Part shown: positions 47,192-58,841 of the stretch, one piece after another | Layout of the letters: every line of letters starts with the position of its first letter | How positions within the stretch are numbered: position 1 is the stretch's first letter | Origin: Gongronella butleri | Taxonomy: Eukaryota; Mucoromycota; Mucoromycetes; Mucorales; Cunninghamellaceae | Length of the DNA stretch: 64,000 nucleotides | NCBI GenBank assembly: GCA_025201375.1 | Contig: JAIWZP010000038.1 | Coordinates: forward strand, 1 to 64,000 | Direction of reading: 5' to 3' | The notes under the pieces: model-generated | Seen by the model: only the letters and a program-made list of their open reading frames with translations | The model's database searches: none | Told to the model about the DNA's origin: nothing | Program-made: the position numbers and the translations under genes

Positions 47192-48424
47192 CTATGAGGA
47201 TGGTTCAGCAGCTTCCAATTCCAACTCGTCGTCGTGATCTTCGGTGTTTGAAGCTTTGTGCACCATCATGAGTCCGAGAAGTAGCGGCAGGTGGATCACG
47301 CTGCCAAAGAACAGCTGCCTCGCGGTTTTTTCATTGCTACGCATTTTTAAAAAGTACAAGTGAGCAAACGCGTCGCGGCACGAACATGATTATTTTTTTT
47401 TTTACCTTTTTCGCCAGAATTTGACGGCGCCATAGATGAGTGCGGCATTGACGATGGTGCTATCCAGTGCGAACCAGGGGGATGTGATGCCGAGGTAAGG
47501 CAGGGCAAGTGAAAGTGGGAGCATGGCGAGGCTGTAGCGGAGTGAGACGCGTGCATTGAGTTTTGGGTCTGTGACGGACATCATTCTGTAGCCGGCCTTT
47601 GAGTAATCTGCGCGCAAGTTCCACGCGAGCGAATTGAAGTGTGGGAATTGCCATGCAAAGAGGATGGCGCCGAGAACCCATGGGCCTGGATCGGCGAGGC
47701 TGTTTGTAACGGCGGTCCAGCCCATCATGGGCGGGATGCCGCCGACGATGGCGCCGACCCATGTGTTGGCAATGGACGCACGTTTCATGGGTGTGTAGAC
47801 GCAGGTATAGAGAACAATGTTGGCAAGGCCCAGGCCAGCGGTCAATGGGTTCACCATGGTGGCCAGCATGGCCGTGCCTGTGGTGCCAGCCAAGATGCCA
47901 AACGAGAACGCGTGGATGGGCGACAATTGCCTGCGGCCCAAGACGCGATGACGCGTGCGCAGCATTTGCGCGTCATATGGGATCTCGATCCATTGATTGA
48001 TCGCATTGGCCGAAGCAATGCACAGACCCGTGCCCACCGTGGTATAAAGCAACGTCGAGATATCCGCCATCCCCGGCGCCATCGCATACCCGCTCATCGC
48101 TGTCAATGCGACCAAACCGGCCAATTTGCCCTTGATCAGCTCACGGTACAGCTTGGGGAGCTCTGTCAGCGTCGGTGCACGGATTGGCTTGTACTTTTTG
48201 CTCGAATGCTCCTGGCTCTCGATAACCGTGTGCCTGCCCTGGTCCTGCTGCTCGGAATGGTGGTCGCTTGTGGGTGAACAAGTCGTTGTCGTCGTCGTTA
48301 CATACGCAGGCCGCCCAAACGGCACGCGCACCACTGCCGCACGCCGCAACATAGCCGTTTGCTGAAGACAACGCGTGCGCGACACTCGTGCAAACACAGG
48401 CACCGCGTGCTTGGACAAGATCAT
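47192..48424 (-). CDS. COX10: COX10, heme O synthase (protoheme IX farnesyltransferase)
   Basis: Mitochondrial inner-membrane UbiA-family enzyme that farnesylates heme b to heme O for cytochrome c oxidase. Two exons on the minus strand, 48424-47406 and 47336-47192, 387 aa. A mitochondrial presequence rich in Arg and Ser/Thr covers about 60 residues. The catalytic Asp-rich site is NAINQWIEIPYDAQMLRTRH in the first loop, and the second loop has DYSKAGYRMMSVTDPK. Several TM segments lie between (for example FGILAGTTGTAMLATMVNPL). The intron joins WRK to SNEKTARQLFFGSVIHLPLL, restoring the last TM. Upstream in-frame codons in a poly-T region were not used as the start because the presequence begins at the ATG 48424. 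Confidence 0.93.
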
Positions 48425-48738
48425 ATTTGACAGCTGGAAAAAAAGGAAAGAGAAAACGAAAAAAAAAAAAAAAAAAAAGAGCGACAACAACAATGGACAA
48501 GGGGGAGATTCAAATAGCTGGTCCCAAAAAAAAAAAAAAAAAAAAGAGGCATTGATTCATTTTTCTTGCTACCCTGGCCTTTTAGCCGCCTCATGGGAGA
48601 CATTGACGACGAATTGAGATGAATTGAGACGAAATTGAGAGGCAATGAGATGGGGTTTTATTATTCTCTGCAAAGAAAAAGGCAGAGAGAAAAAAAAAAG
48701 GGGGGGGAATCAAGGAGTTTGTCAGAAAATAATGGAGA
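48425..48738. other. short intergenic
   Basis: Between the COX10 start and the PCC1 stop. A runs at 48460-48478 and 48525-48545 (COX10 leader T runs on its own strand) and GAATTGAGA repeats at about 48611-48642. Confidence 0.5.
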
Positions 48739-49111
48739 TCACGCGTACGCATCCATGGTGCGCAAGACCATTTGCATCATTTCCATGAATGAATTGGTCG
48801 AGACGCGCAGCATCTTGGCTGATACGCTCGCGAAATGCCTACATGTGCCCCCAAAAAAAAAATGAAATGTCAGTCCAATGGCTTTCAATCACACGCTTGA
48901 CGCGCCCAATTACACTTTTAACAAGGTGTCTTTGCACTCCATAGACCGTTGCACCTGATCCGTCTTGAGTTCCTTGTCGACCGAAAGTACTTGCATAGCG
49001 ACCGTGGCCAGGTGTGCCGACGGAAAGGGGATCTCGAGATCACTACAAGAAAAACGCGAGTGAGCGCGTCGTCCACAGTGAACAAACCTCTTTTTACAGC
49101 TTATAGTCCAT
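48739..49111 (-). CDS. PCC1: PCC1, EKC/KEOPS complex subunit
   Basis: Small subunit (dimerisation platform) of KEOPS, which with Kae1 makes the t6A modification of tRNAs that read ANN codons; in yeast it also affects telomeres and transcription. Three exons on the minus strand: 49111-49098 (14 nt), 49042-48914 and 48838-48739, giving 80 aa, the usual length. The protein runs MDYKLDLEIPFPSAHLATVA then MQVLSVDKELKTDQVQRSME, with a later MLRVSTNSFMEMMQMVLRTM: the LxIPFPS, LSVDKEL...QV and LRVS.NSF features are the Pcc1/CTAG family core. The intron donors GTAAAA (49097) and GTAATT (48913) keep phase. It is divergent from UBE2S with 166 bp between the start codons. It is too fragmented to show up as a long open frame. 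Confidence 0.9.
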
Positions 49112-49277
49112 AATTGAGCAGAAAGAAAAAAAAAAAAGAGGGAGCGGGAAAAAGAATCACCAAAAATAAAAAAAAGAAAAGGCGCGGCACGCCGGTCCAC
49201 TTTTTTCTTTTTCCTGTTTCTTTTCCCTCTCTAGTGTATTTATTTTGTTCCCCCCCTCACGTTTCTTGAGATTCACT
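49112..49277. promoter_or_regulatory. bidirectional promoter, PCC1 / UBE2S
   Basis: Only 166 bp separate the two divergent ATGs. The half next to PCC1 is A-rich (T-rich on its own strand) and the half next to UBE2S is C/T-rich, so each gene has its usual pyrimidine leader. No clear TATA box. Confidence 0.6.
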
Positions 49278-50304
49278 ATGGTAAGTGTTACTTTTCTTTG
49301 GCATGAAAATCAAAAAAGGCGCGTTTGACGCGGAGGTTTCGTGTTTTAGACGACTCGCGTGGAACTTGGCTCGTCTGTTGTGAAGCGAGTGGCCAAGGAG
49401 GTGCAGACGCTTGCGCAGAAGCCCATGGAGGATATTCGAGTGGTGCCCAACGACCACGACCTGCGTGATATCCAGGCATGGATTCGCGGACCTGGTAAGA
49501 CGGTGGCGGCAATGAAGCCATTGCAATGAGAGACCAAAAAAAAAAAAAAAAAGAGCAATTGGGTTGCTCACTTGTTCCTTTTGCGCGATTTGCCTTTGGT
49601 TGGGTTAAGTGGACACGCCTTATGAAAATGGCTACTTCAAGATTAGGCTGCTGCTGACCGATGATTTCCCCGGCAAGCCGCCCATGGGCTTCTTTTTGAC
49701 CAAGATCTTTCATCCCAATGTGGCTGCCAATGGCGAGATTTGTGTCAACACGCTGAAAAAGGACTGGCAGCCGGACCTCGGACTCGCGCACGTCCTGATG
49801 GTAAAACGATAAAACGGGGCCCCATCCATGGCAAAAATGGAGGAAATTGGAACGCGCCCGTCTTATTTTTTTTTTTTGTTACAGGTGATCAAATGTCTTT
49901 TGATTGAGCCGAACCCTGAATCGGCGCTGAACGAGGATGCCGGCAAATTGCTGCTGGAGGACTATCAGGATTATGCCAAACGCGCTCGCCTCTATACCAA
50001 GATTCATGCAAAGGCCGGCCACAAGGAATTCCTTCAATTGGAGCAGGCGCATCCATCCGCTGCTGCTTCTGACAGCACTACCGACGCGGCAGCAACGGCG
50101 ACCACCCATCCAAAAAAGACAGATGATCATGTTTTGACGCCGTCGGCCGTCAGCAACACAAATGCCTCCTCCAGTCCGGCACCAAACGATCGCAAGCGAC
50201 CCCTGGAAGACGCCGACACGCAAAGCAACAGCAAACATGCGCGACTCGACGAGAACAAAAAGAAGCCATTGGTAGACAAGAAACGCACGCTGCGGCGGCT
50301 CTAA
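49278..50304 (+). CDS. UBE2S-type E2 ubiquitin-conjugating enzyme
   Basis: E2 that extends Lys11-linked ubiquitin chains on APC/C substrates in mitosis. Exons 49278-49280, 49350-49494, 49610-49800 and 49885-50304 give 252 aa. The first coding exon is just the ATG, followed at once by GTAAGT. The UBC fold is clear: [53 protein letters not shown] and the catalytic Cys in [13 protein letters not shown], then [21 protein letters not shown] disordered Ala/Ser/Thr linker leads to a Lys-rich tail that ends KKRTLRRL, matching the LRRL C-terminus that docks human UBE2S on the APC/C. That tail separates UBE2S from other E2s and makes the assignment firm. Confidence 0.93.
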
Positions 50305-50523
50305 GAACTCATATTGTCCCCCCCCCATCTTCGCATTTTTTCCTCCCCCATTTCATTGTTATCATGGAGCCTCGCATCCCCCTTCTCCCCATCTACCCCC
50401 CCTTTTTTTTTTATTTTGAAGCCGATCTCTTTTTGTCTCGAAAATAAAAAATAAAGCCAAAAGAAAAAAAAAGAGCAAAAGTTCGCCATTGCGTCCCCTT
50501 GTTCCCAAGATCTTTTTTTATTA

Positions 50524-52272
50524 TTACGTCTTGTCCTTAAAACGTGGCGGCTCGTAATCTTGTCGGGTATGTTCATGCCGGTTCAGCAGGCCGACGAGGA
50601 TGCACATGTGACACGCAAACAGGGTCCATGAGCTGTTCTCAGTCGACGGGAACGTGAGCCAGCAGCTTTCGATGGTCGCAAGCAAGAAGCTGCGCAAAAA
50701 CGTCCGGTACGGCTTCAATTGCTCCTGACCCCACACACTCTGCCAGCAAAGATACGGCAGCGTGTGGTAGTACCAGCTGTAAAATTGATAATGCAGCGAT
50801 CTCGCGAACGCCACGCCGATCAAATTGCTTGAAAACAGCATCACAAGCATCTCTGAAAGCAAGCAAAAAATAATGACGCGAAAAACACGAAAAAAGACGC
50901 GACGCTTTGCATGAGTCACTGCTTTTTTTTTTCTTTTTTTCTCTTTTTTTTTTTTACCATCCGAGGTGAGTACGACGCGGCCATTGGGCTTGAATCCGGC
51001 GAGGAACGCGTGAATCATGCCGCCTTGCCTATGTATCAATAAAAAGAGGTGAGTCACGGCCATTGACACGTACAATCACGCATCAATCACGTAAATGCGT
51101 TACTTTTTGCACCAGTCGTTTGTGAGAAAGAGGATGAGCACCGCCGCCTGGCCGGCGAGCAGCAGGCGCGCGAATTGCGGTGACACAAACGTCTTTTCGT
51201 CGACCATGCGCCAATTGACAGTCCACTGGTAGTCAAAGACGCGTGAAAATTCAAATGCACGCGACATGTAAGCCATGGGCTCGAACGGCAGCGCGACAAG
51301 GACCTGGACCGCCGCGATCAGCGCGAGCCGTGCAAACGTTGCCCACGCGCCGAGACTCATCCATAGAATCACGGCAAACCCGGGGAAAAACAGCAAAATG
51401 TTCATTTTGATCGACAAGGCGGCGCTGTACAGCAGGCAGCTCCACGTCCACCGGCGTTGCAGCAGCGCCAGAATGCTGCCGTACAAAAACACCATGGCAA
51501 ACGGGTCATTGAACAAGCGCAGCACGTAAATCGAATGCAGGCGCTTCGACAGACAAAGTAGCAAGATCAAAAAGGGGGGCACCTGTTATATAAATTTCAA
51601 ATAGTCAGCGGTGAGACACAAATTGACGCGCTTTTTTCCGCACAACATGGACGCTTGCTTCCTCGCGTATGCACGCCATGTTTTCCCTTTTTTCATGATT
51701 TTTTTACCTTTTTGCTATAGCTGTAGATGCGGCTGACGATGGCCATGGTGACGACGTACAAAGCAACAAAGATGTATTGAGCAATGCGCAAGTTGGTGCC
51801 TTTCTGCGTGAGGTAGTACAGAGCCGAATAAATGTACAAAAAGCCTGCGGGGTACACCAATGGCCCTGTGTCGCCGCGGATCTGCGTGTAATCGCGCTCA
51901 CCCTGCAAAAACGTCGTCACCTGCTGCATATACGCCTTCCAGTCGATTTCCGTGTCTGCAAATTAAAAAACAACCGCGCGACGCGTCAGTTTGGATTTTC
52001 TTTTCTTTTAGTCCTTTTTGCTCTTTTTTGTGCGATTTGTCGCCCTCACACCTACATGGGACGCGATGGATGATGACCAAGTTGAGCACGATTTCGCCCA
52101 CCAAGACCAGACTGGCAAGCACCCAGGCATAGGCCGGGTCCAACAACAGTTTGGCGGGCAGGCGCAGGAGGTCACTGAGAGTGAGAGGTGGCGACGTCGA
52201 CGTTGACGCGCTGGACGCCTTGGACGGTTTGTCTTTTTTTGCTCGAGAGCGTACGGCCGTGGGGCGGGGCAT
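50524..52272 (-). CDS. ALG3: ALG3, dolichyl-P-Man alpha-1,3-mannosyltransferase
   Basis: ER membrane GT58 enzyme that adds the first lumenal mannose to Man5GlcNAc2-PP-dolichol in N-glycan assembly. Five exons on the minus strand: 52272-52056, 51955-51708, 51582-51104, 51028-50958 and 50852-50524, giving 447 aa. The hallmark [15 protein letters not shown] is recreated across intron 1, followed by [20 protein letters not shown]. Other conserved parts are [48 protein letters not shown] and near the end [20 protein letters not shown]. About ten TM segments. The N-terminal 40 residues are basic/Ser-rich. The C-terminus lacks a clear KKxx signal. Confidence 0.94.
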
Positions 52273-53881
52273 TCAATTAAAAAAAATGGAGAAAAGCGGG
52301 GGAAGAAAAAGCACAGAGCGGCGTTTTGGCGTTTTTTTATAGGGGGTTGAGCTACAAAGAGGCTCTGCAAAAGTCACAATATCATGCAAAAGTGCCATCC
52401 TGACGCACCACGCGATTTTTAGCCCCATGAATGCAAGCATTTTGACAGCAACGGTGCCAAAGTCTGCTTTTTCATTCGCACATCGCGAAATTACTCGAGA
52501 AGCAACAAGGAACCACGAGTTACTCTGGGCTGACGGATGATTGGCAAGCTTCTTAGCTCGAGAACTGGTATTGATATTTTCTGGCGTACCAGTATTAGAC
52601 GCGAGTAAAATGCAAAAAAGCGATAAAACGTCCATTTCGCATTTTCGAGGGACATCCTCAAAGCCGATTGGCTGATGCTCGCGTCGCGCCATCATGATCA
52701 CGCGACAGGCTTTCTTTTGAGCCCAACCTTGCGCCCGTGCGACCATTTGATGGCGAGCAATGACCAGAATCAAAAATGGCCAAAAAGCATGGATGACCCC
52801 CTGACCAATTTTCGAAAACCAAAAAAGGTCGCTGGATCGCTACGAAACTTGGAGGGTAACAGGAATGCATTGCCCTCATCAATTCTTGTGAAGGCGGTTC
52901 GGGAGAAAGTCGACAAAAGATGCCCAAAATCACCCATTTTTCAACTCACTGTCATGAATCAAAGCGTGCTTTTAGCGGCCTGAAATTAAAGTATATCGCG
53001 CATATGAACCGTGCGCACATGTCGATGCCGGAGATCACAAGAAAACGCGCTTGGCTCGCGAATGACGACGCGCCGGAACCTTGTATTTTGGAAAGTGGTT
53101 TTGGACGCGTCGATACCCCGGATCACGCATCATCACTGCGCCGCGCAATGCATAGAAATAAAGCGCTGAATGATTCTCTCCAATTCAATGTCGATCGATC
53201 GGCTCTAGCGCGTTTTCTTGTCAAAGGATGAGCATTTGAAAAGATGGCCTCCAACTCACTAAAACTCGATTTTCTCCATATCCACAAAGTAGAATTTCTT
53301 GTAACTTGCCTCACTGTTACTACCCTTAGAGCCCCATCCACATTACAAGTTTGGGGCTGATTTGATGACTTGAGTTTTTTTTCTGAAAAAAATCGTGTGG
53401 CAGCGCAGAAAAGTTCAAATAGACCTTGTTCGCTCAATTGCGCATCCAGTGCCGCAAGGAGGGGCTCAAATGAAAGCCTGCTTCCGCATCCTACCTTTGT
53501 AAACAAGTAGCGTATTAAAATTCGTGCCACTCTTTGATTGCGCGACGTCTGCGCATAAAAATGGAAAATCTGATGATTTTGACTCCTCATGTTCATTTCT
53601 TTCGTTTTTTTTCGCCTTTTTTTGTAGATCCATGAAGCTGTCAATCGTTGTCAAAGGTCAGCATTAGCATGCGTTACTAGTTTTGTCCGCAAGTATTTTG
53701 CAAAAAAAAAAAAAAAAAAAAAAAGAAAAAAAAACACAGTGACCTTCCATATTTACAGCTCGTAGCTCTTTTTATCTTGGACTCGCGCGCAAAGAGGCCA
53801 CTTTAGAAGAATGCGAGGGCGTGCAGAAATACGTGGTATCATTTTGCATGATTTTGACGATAGATCATTCCTTTTTTTTAT
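52273..53881. other. gene-free 1.6 kb, repeat-like
   Basis: Short broken frames on both strands, a long A run (about 53701-53724) and no recognised gene. Base composition and broken frames resemble the degenerate repeats elsewhere in the window, but I could not align it with confidence. Confidence 0.4.
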
Positions 53882-56186
53882 TTATTCCTGCAGCACGCGT
53901 GTCAAACGCGTGTCTGAATACCAATTGTTGTAGTCGAGGCGTGTGAGCAGCCGGTCGAGGAAGCCACTGTTTTTGATAGGCTGTGGCTGCTGCAGCAAAA
54001 GATCAAACAGGTGTCGCGATTGCGCAATGAACGACTAGAATACCAAAATCATGAGAAAAAAAAATGGGACCTGCGACGCGATTTTTTCTCTCTATTTTTT
54101 TTTCTGTACCTCTTCCATTTCCAACAATTGGTTGAGCCATGGCGGTGGTGGTGCGGTGGGTTCGACCCAAGACTGGACAATTTTTGCAGCTGTGGACTCC
54201 TTTTTCGTGTTCGATCCGTGGCGCTTGCGCTTGTGTGGGTGCCATTGGTGCTGTGTGTGCTGCTGGAGCCAGCGACGGAAGGCCATACAGCTCTGGAACA
54301 GCGCCAGGACGGCGTGTGTCGCATCCTCGGAGGACAGCAGGCAGCCCTGCATCAGATCGCTCAAATATTGGGTGTGTGCCTGCCGCAACTTGTCAATGTC
54401 CACCGTGGCTTCTTGGCACACCTGCAATAGGGTATCATAATGGCTGGTCACCACGTCGGCCTATGAGAGAGAGAAAAAGCAAATGAACATGAGCCAAAAT
54501 GTCCACATGCTTCCCAAATGGCCAGTTTTCTCACGTTACCTGAAGATGGCTCCAGAGGGTGTCTACCCAGAAAAGCATCCAGGAGCGCAGGCGCCAGATC
54601 AATCGCTCGGCGCGCTCATCATGCGCGGAAAACGCGTCGTTTTGAGTTGTGCTACCTTGTGCGGGGGATGCCAATGACACAGAGAGGCGATCCTTGTCGA
54701 CAAAGGCGTGTGCAAGAGCCTGCTGGACCTTTTTGAGTGCGATCAAAAAGGACCACAAGTAGCTGTACTGTTGGATATCCTTTGGTGACAAGAAAAGGTC
54801 CATGGGCCATGCGAGCTTGTACACGAGATGACACGGGACAGAGGTGTCCAGCAGGTCTGAAAAGGGCGAGAATCCTGGCGTCACCTCGAATACATAGCTG
54901 TCGCGCACTAAGAGCATGTCTAGGCGGTCCATCATGCGGTCGTCGTCGTCGTGCGCCGTGGCCGCCGCTTTGACAAGCAATGCGCCCCACTCGCGTGCCG
55001 CGTGTGGCCAGAATTCGTCGTTTTCTTCTGCATTGGTGCTTTCCTCTTGCTTTTGCGGCCGCTTCTTGAGCATGGTGTCATTGTCGACGGTCATGGTGGC
55101 CGAAACAGCCGCAGCATCGATGCGCTCCAGATCCTGCAGCCATTGGACAGCGAGATCGCCGTCACCGACGAGAAAGAGATCACGGAACGACTCAAAGAAT
55201 CTGGGCAATTGGTATTGTTCTTGTTGAAAGACACGTGTTGACAGCCAAGTTGTGATGGATTGACGAATGGATCGCACGGTCTTTTCAATCAGGACGCGCT
55301 GCTGGTCCCAGGACGTGTGCTGACTCGTTGTTTGGAAGACATTAGCCAGCTGCCGCAGATGCGCGTCCTTTAGCTCTACCGGCAATTCTTCTTGGGTGGT
55401 CGCAACCACCTTGCCAATATAAAAAATGGATTCTGCCAGCGGCAATGGGAAATGTTTTGGCAGGCGATCAGCCGCCAGCTTGTACTGGCTCGTCCACGCC
55501 GTGTTTGTGCTGTTTGTGTTTGTCGCGTTGCCATTGGCGGTTGTTTTGTCGCGTATAATAAAGAATCGATGGTCATTTTGCGTAGGTAGCTGGCCATAGA
55601 CGATCCAAGCCATGATTTGTCGATAAAAGACGTGGTGTAGCTGGTGGAGGATGCGTGTTGTGGCGTCGTGGACCTCTGGGATGCCCGTGCGCACCTGGTC
55701 CGTAAGCAAATCGAGCAATTTCTCCTGATGTCGGTCCAATTGCTTGGCTTTTTCCGTGACACGCAGCAATGCAGGCAGCGTGAGTTCCCAGCGGCCCAAG
55801 GTGCTCGTCAGCAGTGCAAGCGACACGGCGCGCTTGGACACGGGTCCCGTGTGCTCTTGCTCTTGAATGAGCCGTGTTTCCAAATCAGCAAGCAATGCCT
55901 GGTATTCGTACAACACGTGCGCAAGACTCGACGCGTACGCCTGCATGTACACCGCGTACCCTGCCGTGGGATCCCGCTGCTGCACGGCCTCGATAAACGA
56001 TGCGAGCGCGTGGTAGATCCACCCAAGGTGCGCAAGACGATTCAAGGCCTCGCGCTCCGTCGCATGCACCAACGGGAAATCAGCCGCCATGGCAAAGGTC
56101 TTGCTCGGCACTGAAGGATCCACAGGCACGCGCACAAACACGTCGCCCGTGTATCCAGACAGCGCAAAGAGCAGCTCATGAAGCAT
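53882..56186 (-). CDS. gamma-tubulin complex component 4 (GCP4)
   Basis: Spc97/Spc98-family component of the gamma-tubulin ring complex, which nucleates microtubules at spindle pole bodies or other MTOCs. Three exons on the minus strand: 56186-54540, 54460-54110 and 54034-53882, 716 aa (human GCP4 is 667). The N-terminus MLHELLFALSGYTGDVFVRV and then FPLVHATEREALNRLAHLG are the GRIP1 start of GCP4 orthologues. GRIP1 continues with VFYRQIMAWIVYGQL and FFIIRD. GRIP2 holds LFLSPKDIQQYSYLWSFLIA and RSWMLFWVDTLWSHLQ. It ends in a short helical exon (NNWYSDTRLTRVLQE). An acidic/Lys-rich insertion lies before GRIP2. GCP4 is the short ring-specific type, which baker's yeast lacks. Confidence 0.9.
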
Positions 56187-57002
56187 CGCGACACGTCGTA
56201 AAATAAAAAAATAAAAATAAAAAATAGAAAAAGGGGAAAGAAAGAGTAACATCCCGCGGAGTTTCATGCCATTGTCCTTTTTTATTCTTTTCGCGCGCCG
56301 GTGGTCATCTTTGGCCCTTTTGTTCAAACATCTGCGTTTTTGCGTTTATTGTCAAGCAAAATCTTGTCCGATATCCACCTGATTGAACTATTGCAGCATC
56401 TCCCAACATCATGGACACTTGATTTTATTTCCATTCCATGCAAATCGCGCTGTTTTGTTTTTCTTTTTAAGCAATTGCGTGCAAAATGTCTATTTATTGG
56501 GGGTTGCGCTTGACAAATTGATTTGAGCGCGCGACTGATCGTAACAATATCGTTGTGGTTGACATTTAAAAGGCAGTGCTGCGTGATTTTCAGTCGAATT
56601 GGGTCGTATTAAAGATGAGAAATAGCAAATTTGCCCGTTTTGACAAAAGCGCAAATTCGATGGCGATGGGCACATGCCCCGCGGACGCATCACCCCCAAG
56701 AAGACGCGTGTTTTTCCCAAAGTGTGATAAAACAGTGAGTTGGGTAGCGGACGGATGGCCAGGCATCAAAACGAGCGACAATTGTGCCAAAATGCGAAAA
56801 AAATACAGAAAACGAGCTTTTTTGTTGCCTGGTCTTCTCTCAACTACGTATTGACGCCTGATTGAATTAGCTTGCCAAATGTTTGGCAGAAGTGAAAAAG
56901 TAACAAAAAGCAAAACTCCGCGTGTTCAAAGCATTGGACGTGTTGTACGACCTACGTATTTATTCGCTTTTTGCATGGCTGCTACCGGTGCCAAAAAGGA
57001 AG
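56187..57002. other. intergenic
   Basis: GCP4 5' flank and anonymous sequence up to the MGST3 stop. The fragments of open frame have no recognisable product. Confidence 0.4.
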
Positions 57003-57590
57003 CTATTGCTTGAGCAGCTGTCGGACCGTGGAAGTGGAAGTGTAGATGATCATGGCGAGCGCGGTGAAGCTAAGGACAGAGCCTGGGACGCGCTTTTGGG
57101 GCTGTCCAGTGCGGTAGCCAAGCGCGTGCCAGATGCGGCCAATGACAAACAGGGCGCCGGCCTTTGCGCTGAGCTCCGGGTGCTTCAGGCCGCCGATGAG
57201 CATCAGCAGGTTAAACATGGGGAACATCTCCAGCGTGTTTTGGTGTGCACGCTGCGTGCAATTGAAAACGTGCTTCTTGGGGTCCGCCTCCGCCTCAATT
57301 TTGTCAGCATAAACTGATCGAAAAAAAAAAGTAAAAAAAAAATGAGGTCCCTTGTGTCACCGTTTCCCCTTTTTTTCCCCCGCTCCCCCTCCCCCCCCCC
57401 AAAAAAGCCCGCAGATTAGGCAATAACGCGTCATTGTCATGGAATCCACTGCTTTTTTTTTATATCATATCCTTACGGTACGGGTATGGCAGACGCGCAC
57501 GCGCACGCGCGCGGCCAACGGCTAGTTGCAGCCAGCCCACTTGCAAGCCACCAGCCACAGCGGCAGCCAAGACCTACATCAAGAAATACC

Positions 57591-57628
<38 letters not shown>

Positions 57629-57715
57629 GTCAATGCGTGCCCGTTGATGCGCCCAAGACAGAAAATGACTTACGTAGATGTAGTTGCGAGGAAGAGTGAG
57701 GGTCAGAGTCGACAT
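57003..57715 (-). CDS. microsomal glutathione S-transferase 3-like (MAPEG)
   Basis: Membrane-bound glutathione transferase/peroxidase of the MAPEG family (MGST3/FLAP group), in ER or outer mitochondrial membrane. Three exons on the minus strand: 57715-57674, 57573-57477 and 57313-57003, 149 aa. Family marks are RAHQNTLEMFPMFNLLMLIG after FNCTQ (the FN..QR.HQN.LE core), GRIWHALGYRTGQPQKRVPG and four TM segments. The short first exon (14 codons, ending NYIY) splices to VLAAAVAGGLQVGWLQLAVG, restoring TM1. An Arg/Ala run (GRARARARLPYPYLYAD) replaces the usual charged loop. Intron 1 contains a 34-base A run on the plus strand (T run in the sense strand). Confidence 0.88.
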
Positions 57716-58133
57716 GGTTTCAAGGAATCAAAAAAATCAATCAATTGGGAACAAAAAGAGAAAAAGAGAGGCAAAAAGTGGGAAAATCAAGGTTCCCCAC
57801 ACTTTTATGGGCGTTTTTGCCCATCCATTTCCCACACAGGGCACCATTCACGTGGCACCGCAGCTACCTTTTGATTTGCATGGCCATTGCTGTGGAATTG
57901 GGACACATAATCATGGATTTAATAAATAAATGCTGTCAGCTCCAGAATAAAAAGAGCGAGAGATGGGGGGAAAGAGGGGGGAGGGTCAAAATACATACAA
58001 TACACATAATGGGCCATAGAGGTTAAAAAAAAATATATATCATGTAACAATAATAATGGGGGTGGGGAGAGAGGAGGGAGCACAAAATATAGAAAATAAA
58101 GGGGACATTCATGGGGACGCGTCCAATTGTCCT
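57716..58133. other. short intergenic
   Basis: Between the MGST3 start and the stop of the next minus-strand gene. Contains AT-rich stretches (TATATATCATG near 58034) and AATAAA words. No gene is seen. Confidence 0.45.
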
Positions 58134-58804
58134 TCACGCATTGGTTGCCTCTGAAGGCCTTGGGTGGTGTTGTCGCTTTGCAAGCATACTGCGAATACGC
58201 AGTGTGGACCCTGGGCCGCGCTGTGTGGGCGATTTGAGCTTGGAGACATTGGATGACACGGGCAGTGTCAGATCGGTGTCGTCGGTTGTGGCATTCGCCG
58301 TGGCCGCGGACGGTGGTGGTGGCAAGCTGCTTTGCTGGGAAGCATCGGCGTTCGCGCTTTGTGCTGCATTTTGGAAGCTTTCGCGTGTGCGGTTTGTCAA
58401 TGAGGATGTGCGGACACGTGACACGCCGACCGTGGCCTTGACACGCGTGGTGCTTGCGTGGCGCGGCGGGTGCAGCGACTGGCGCTTTGTTGGTGTGGCG
58501 GCATTGGCGGCATGGGCGGCTGGCAGTGGCGGAACGGGTGGTGGTGGCGATGGTTGCGAATACCGGTGTGACGACAATGACGTGGCAATGGCGCTGGATG
58601 GCAGTGGAATCGACGACGTTGACGAGATGGACGACGACCGCCGACGATGCTCTTTGGCCGTCTCGCGAGCCAATGACGCGCTCTGCCGCCAACTTTGCCG
58701 TCCGGGATTACTCGTCGACGATGACGACGATTGTGTCGGTGAATTGCCACGGCTCTTCATGTCCAGCGACAATCGATAGCCCGTGGGCGTCTAAAAACAT
58801 CATG

Positions 58805-58841
<37 letters not shown>

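Noticed and set aside
54156..54168. tRNA B-box-like GGTTCGACCC
   Set aside because: It lies inside a coding exon of GCP4, with no A-box or cloverleaf around it.
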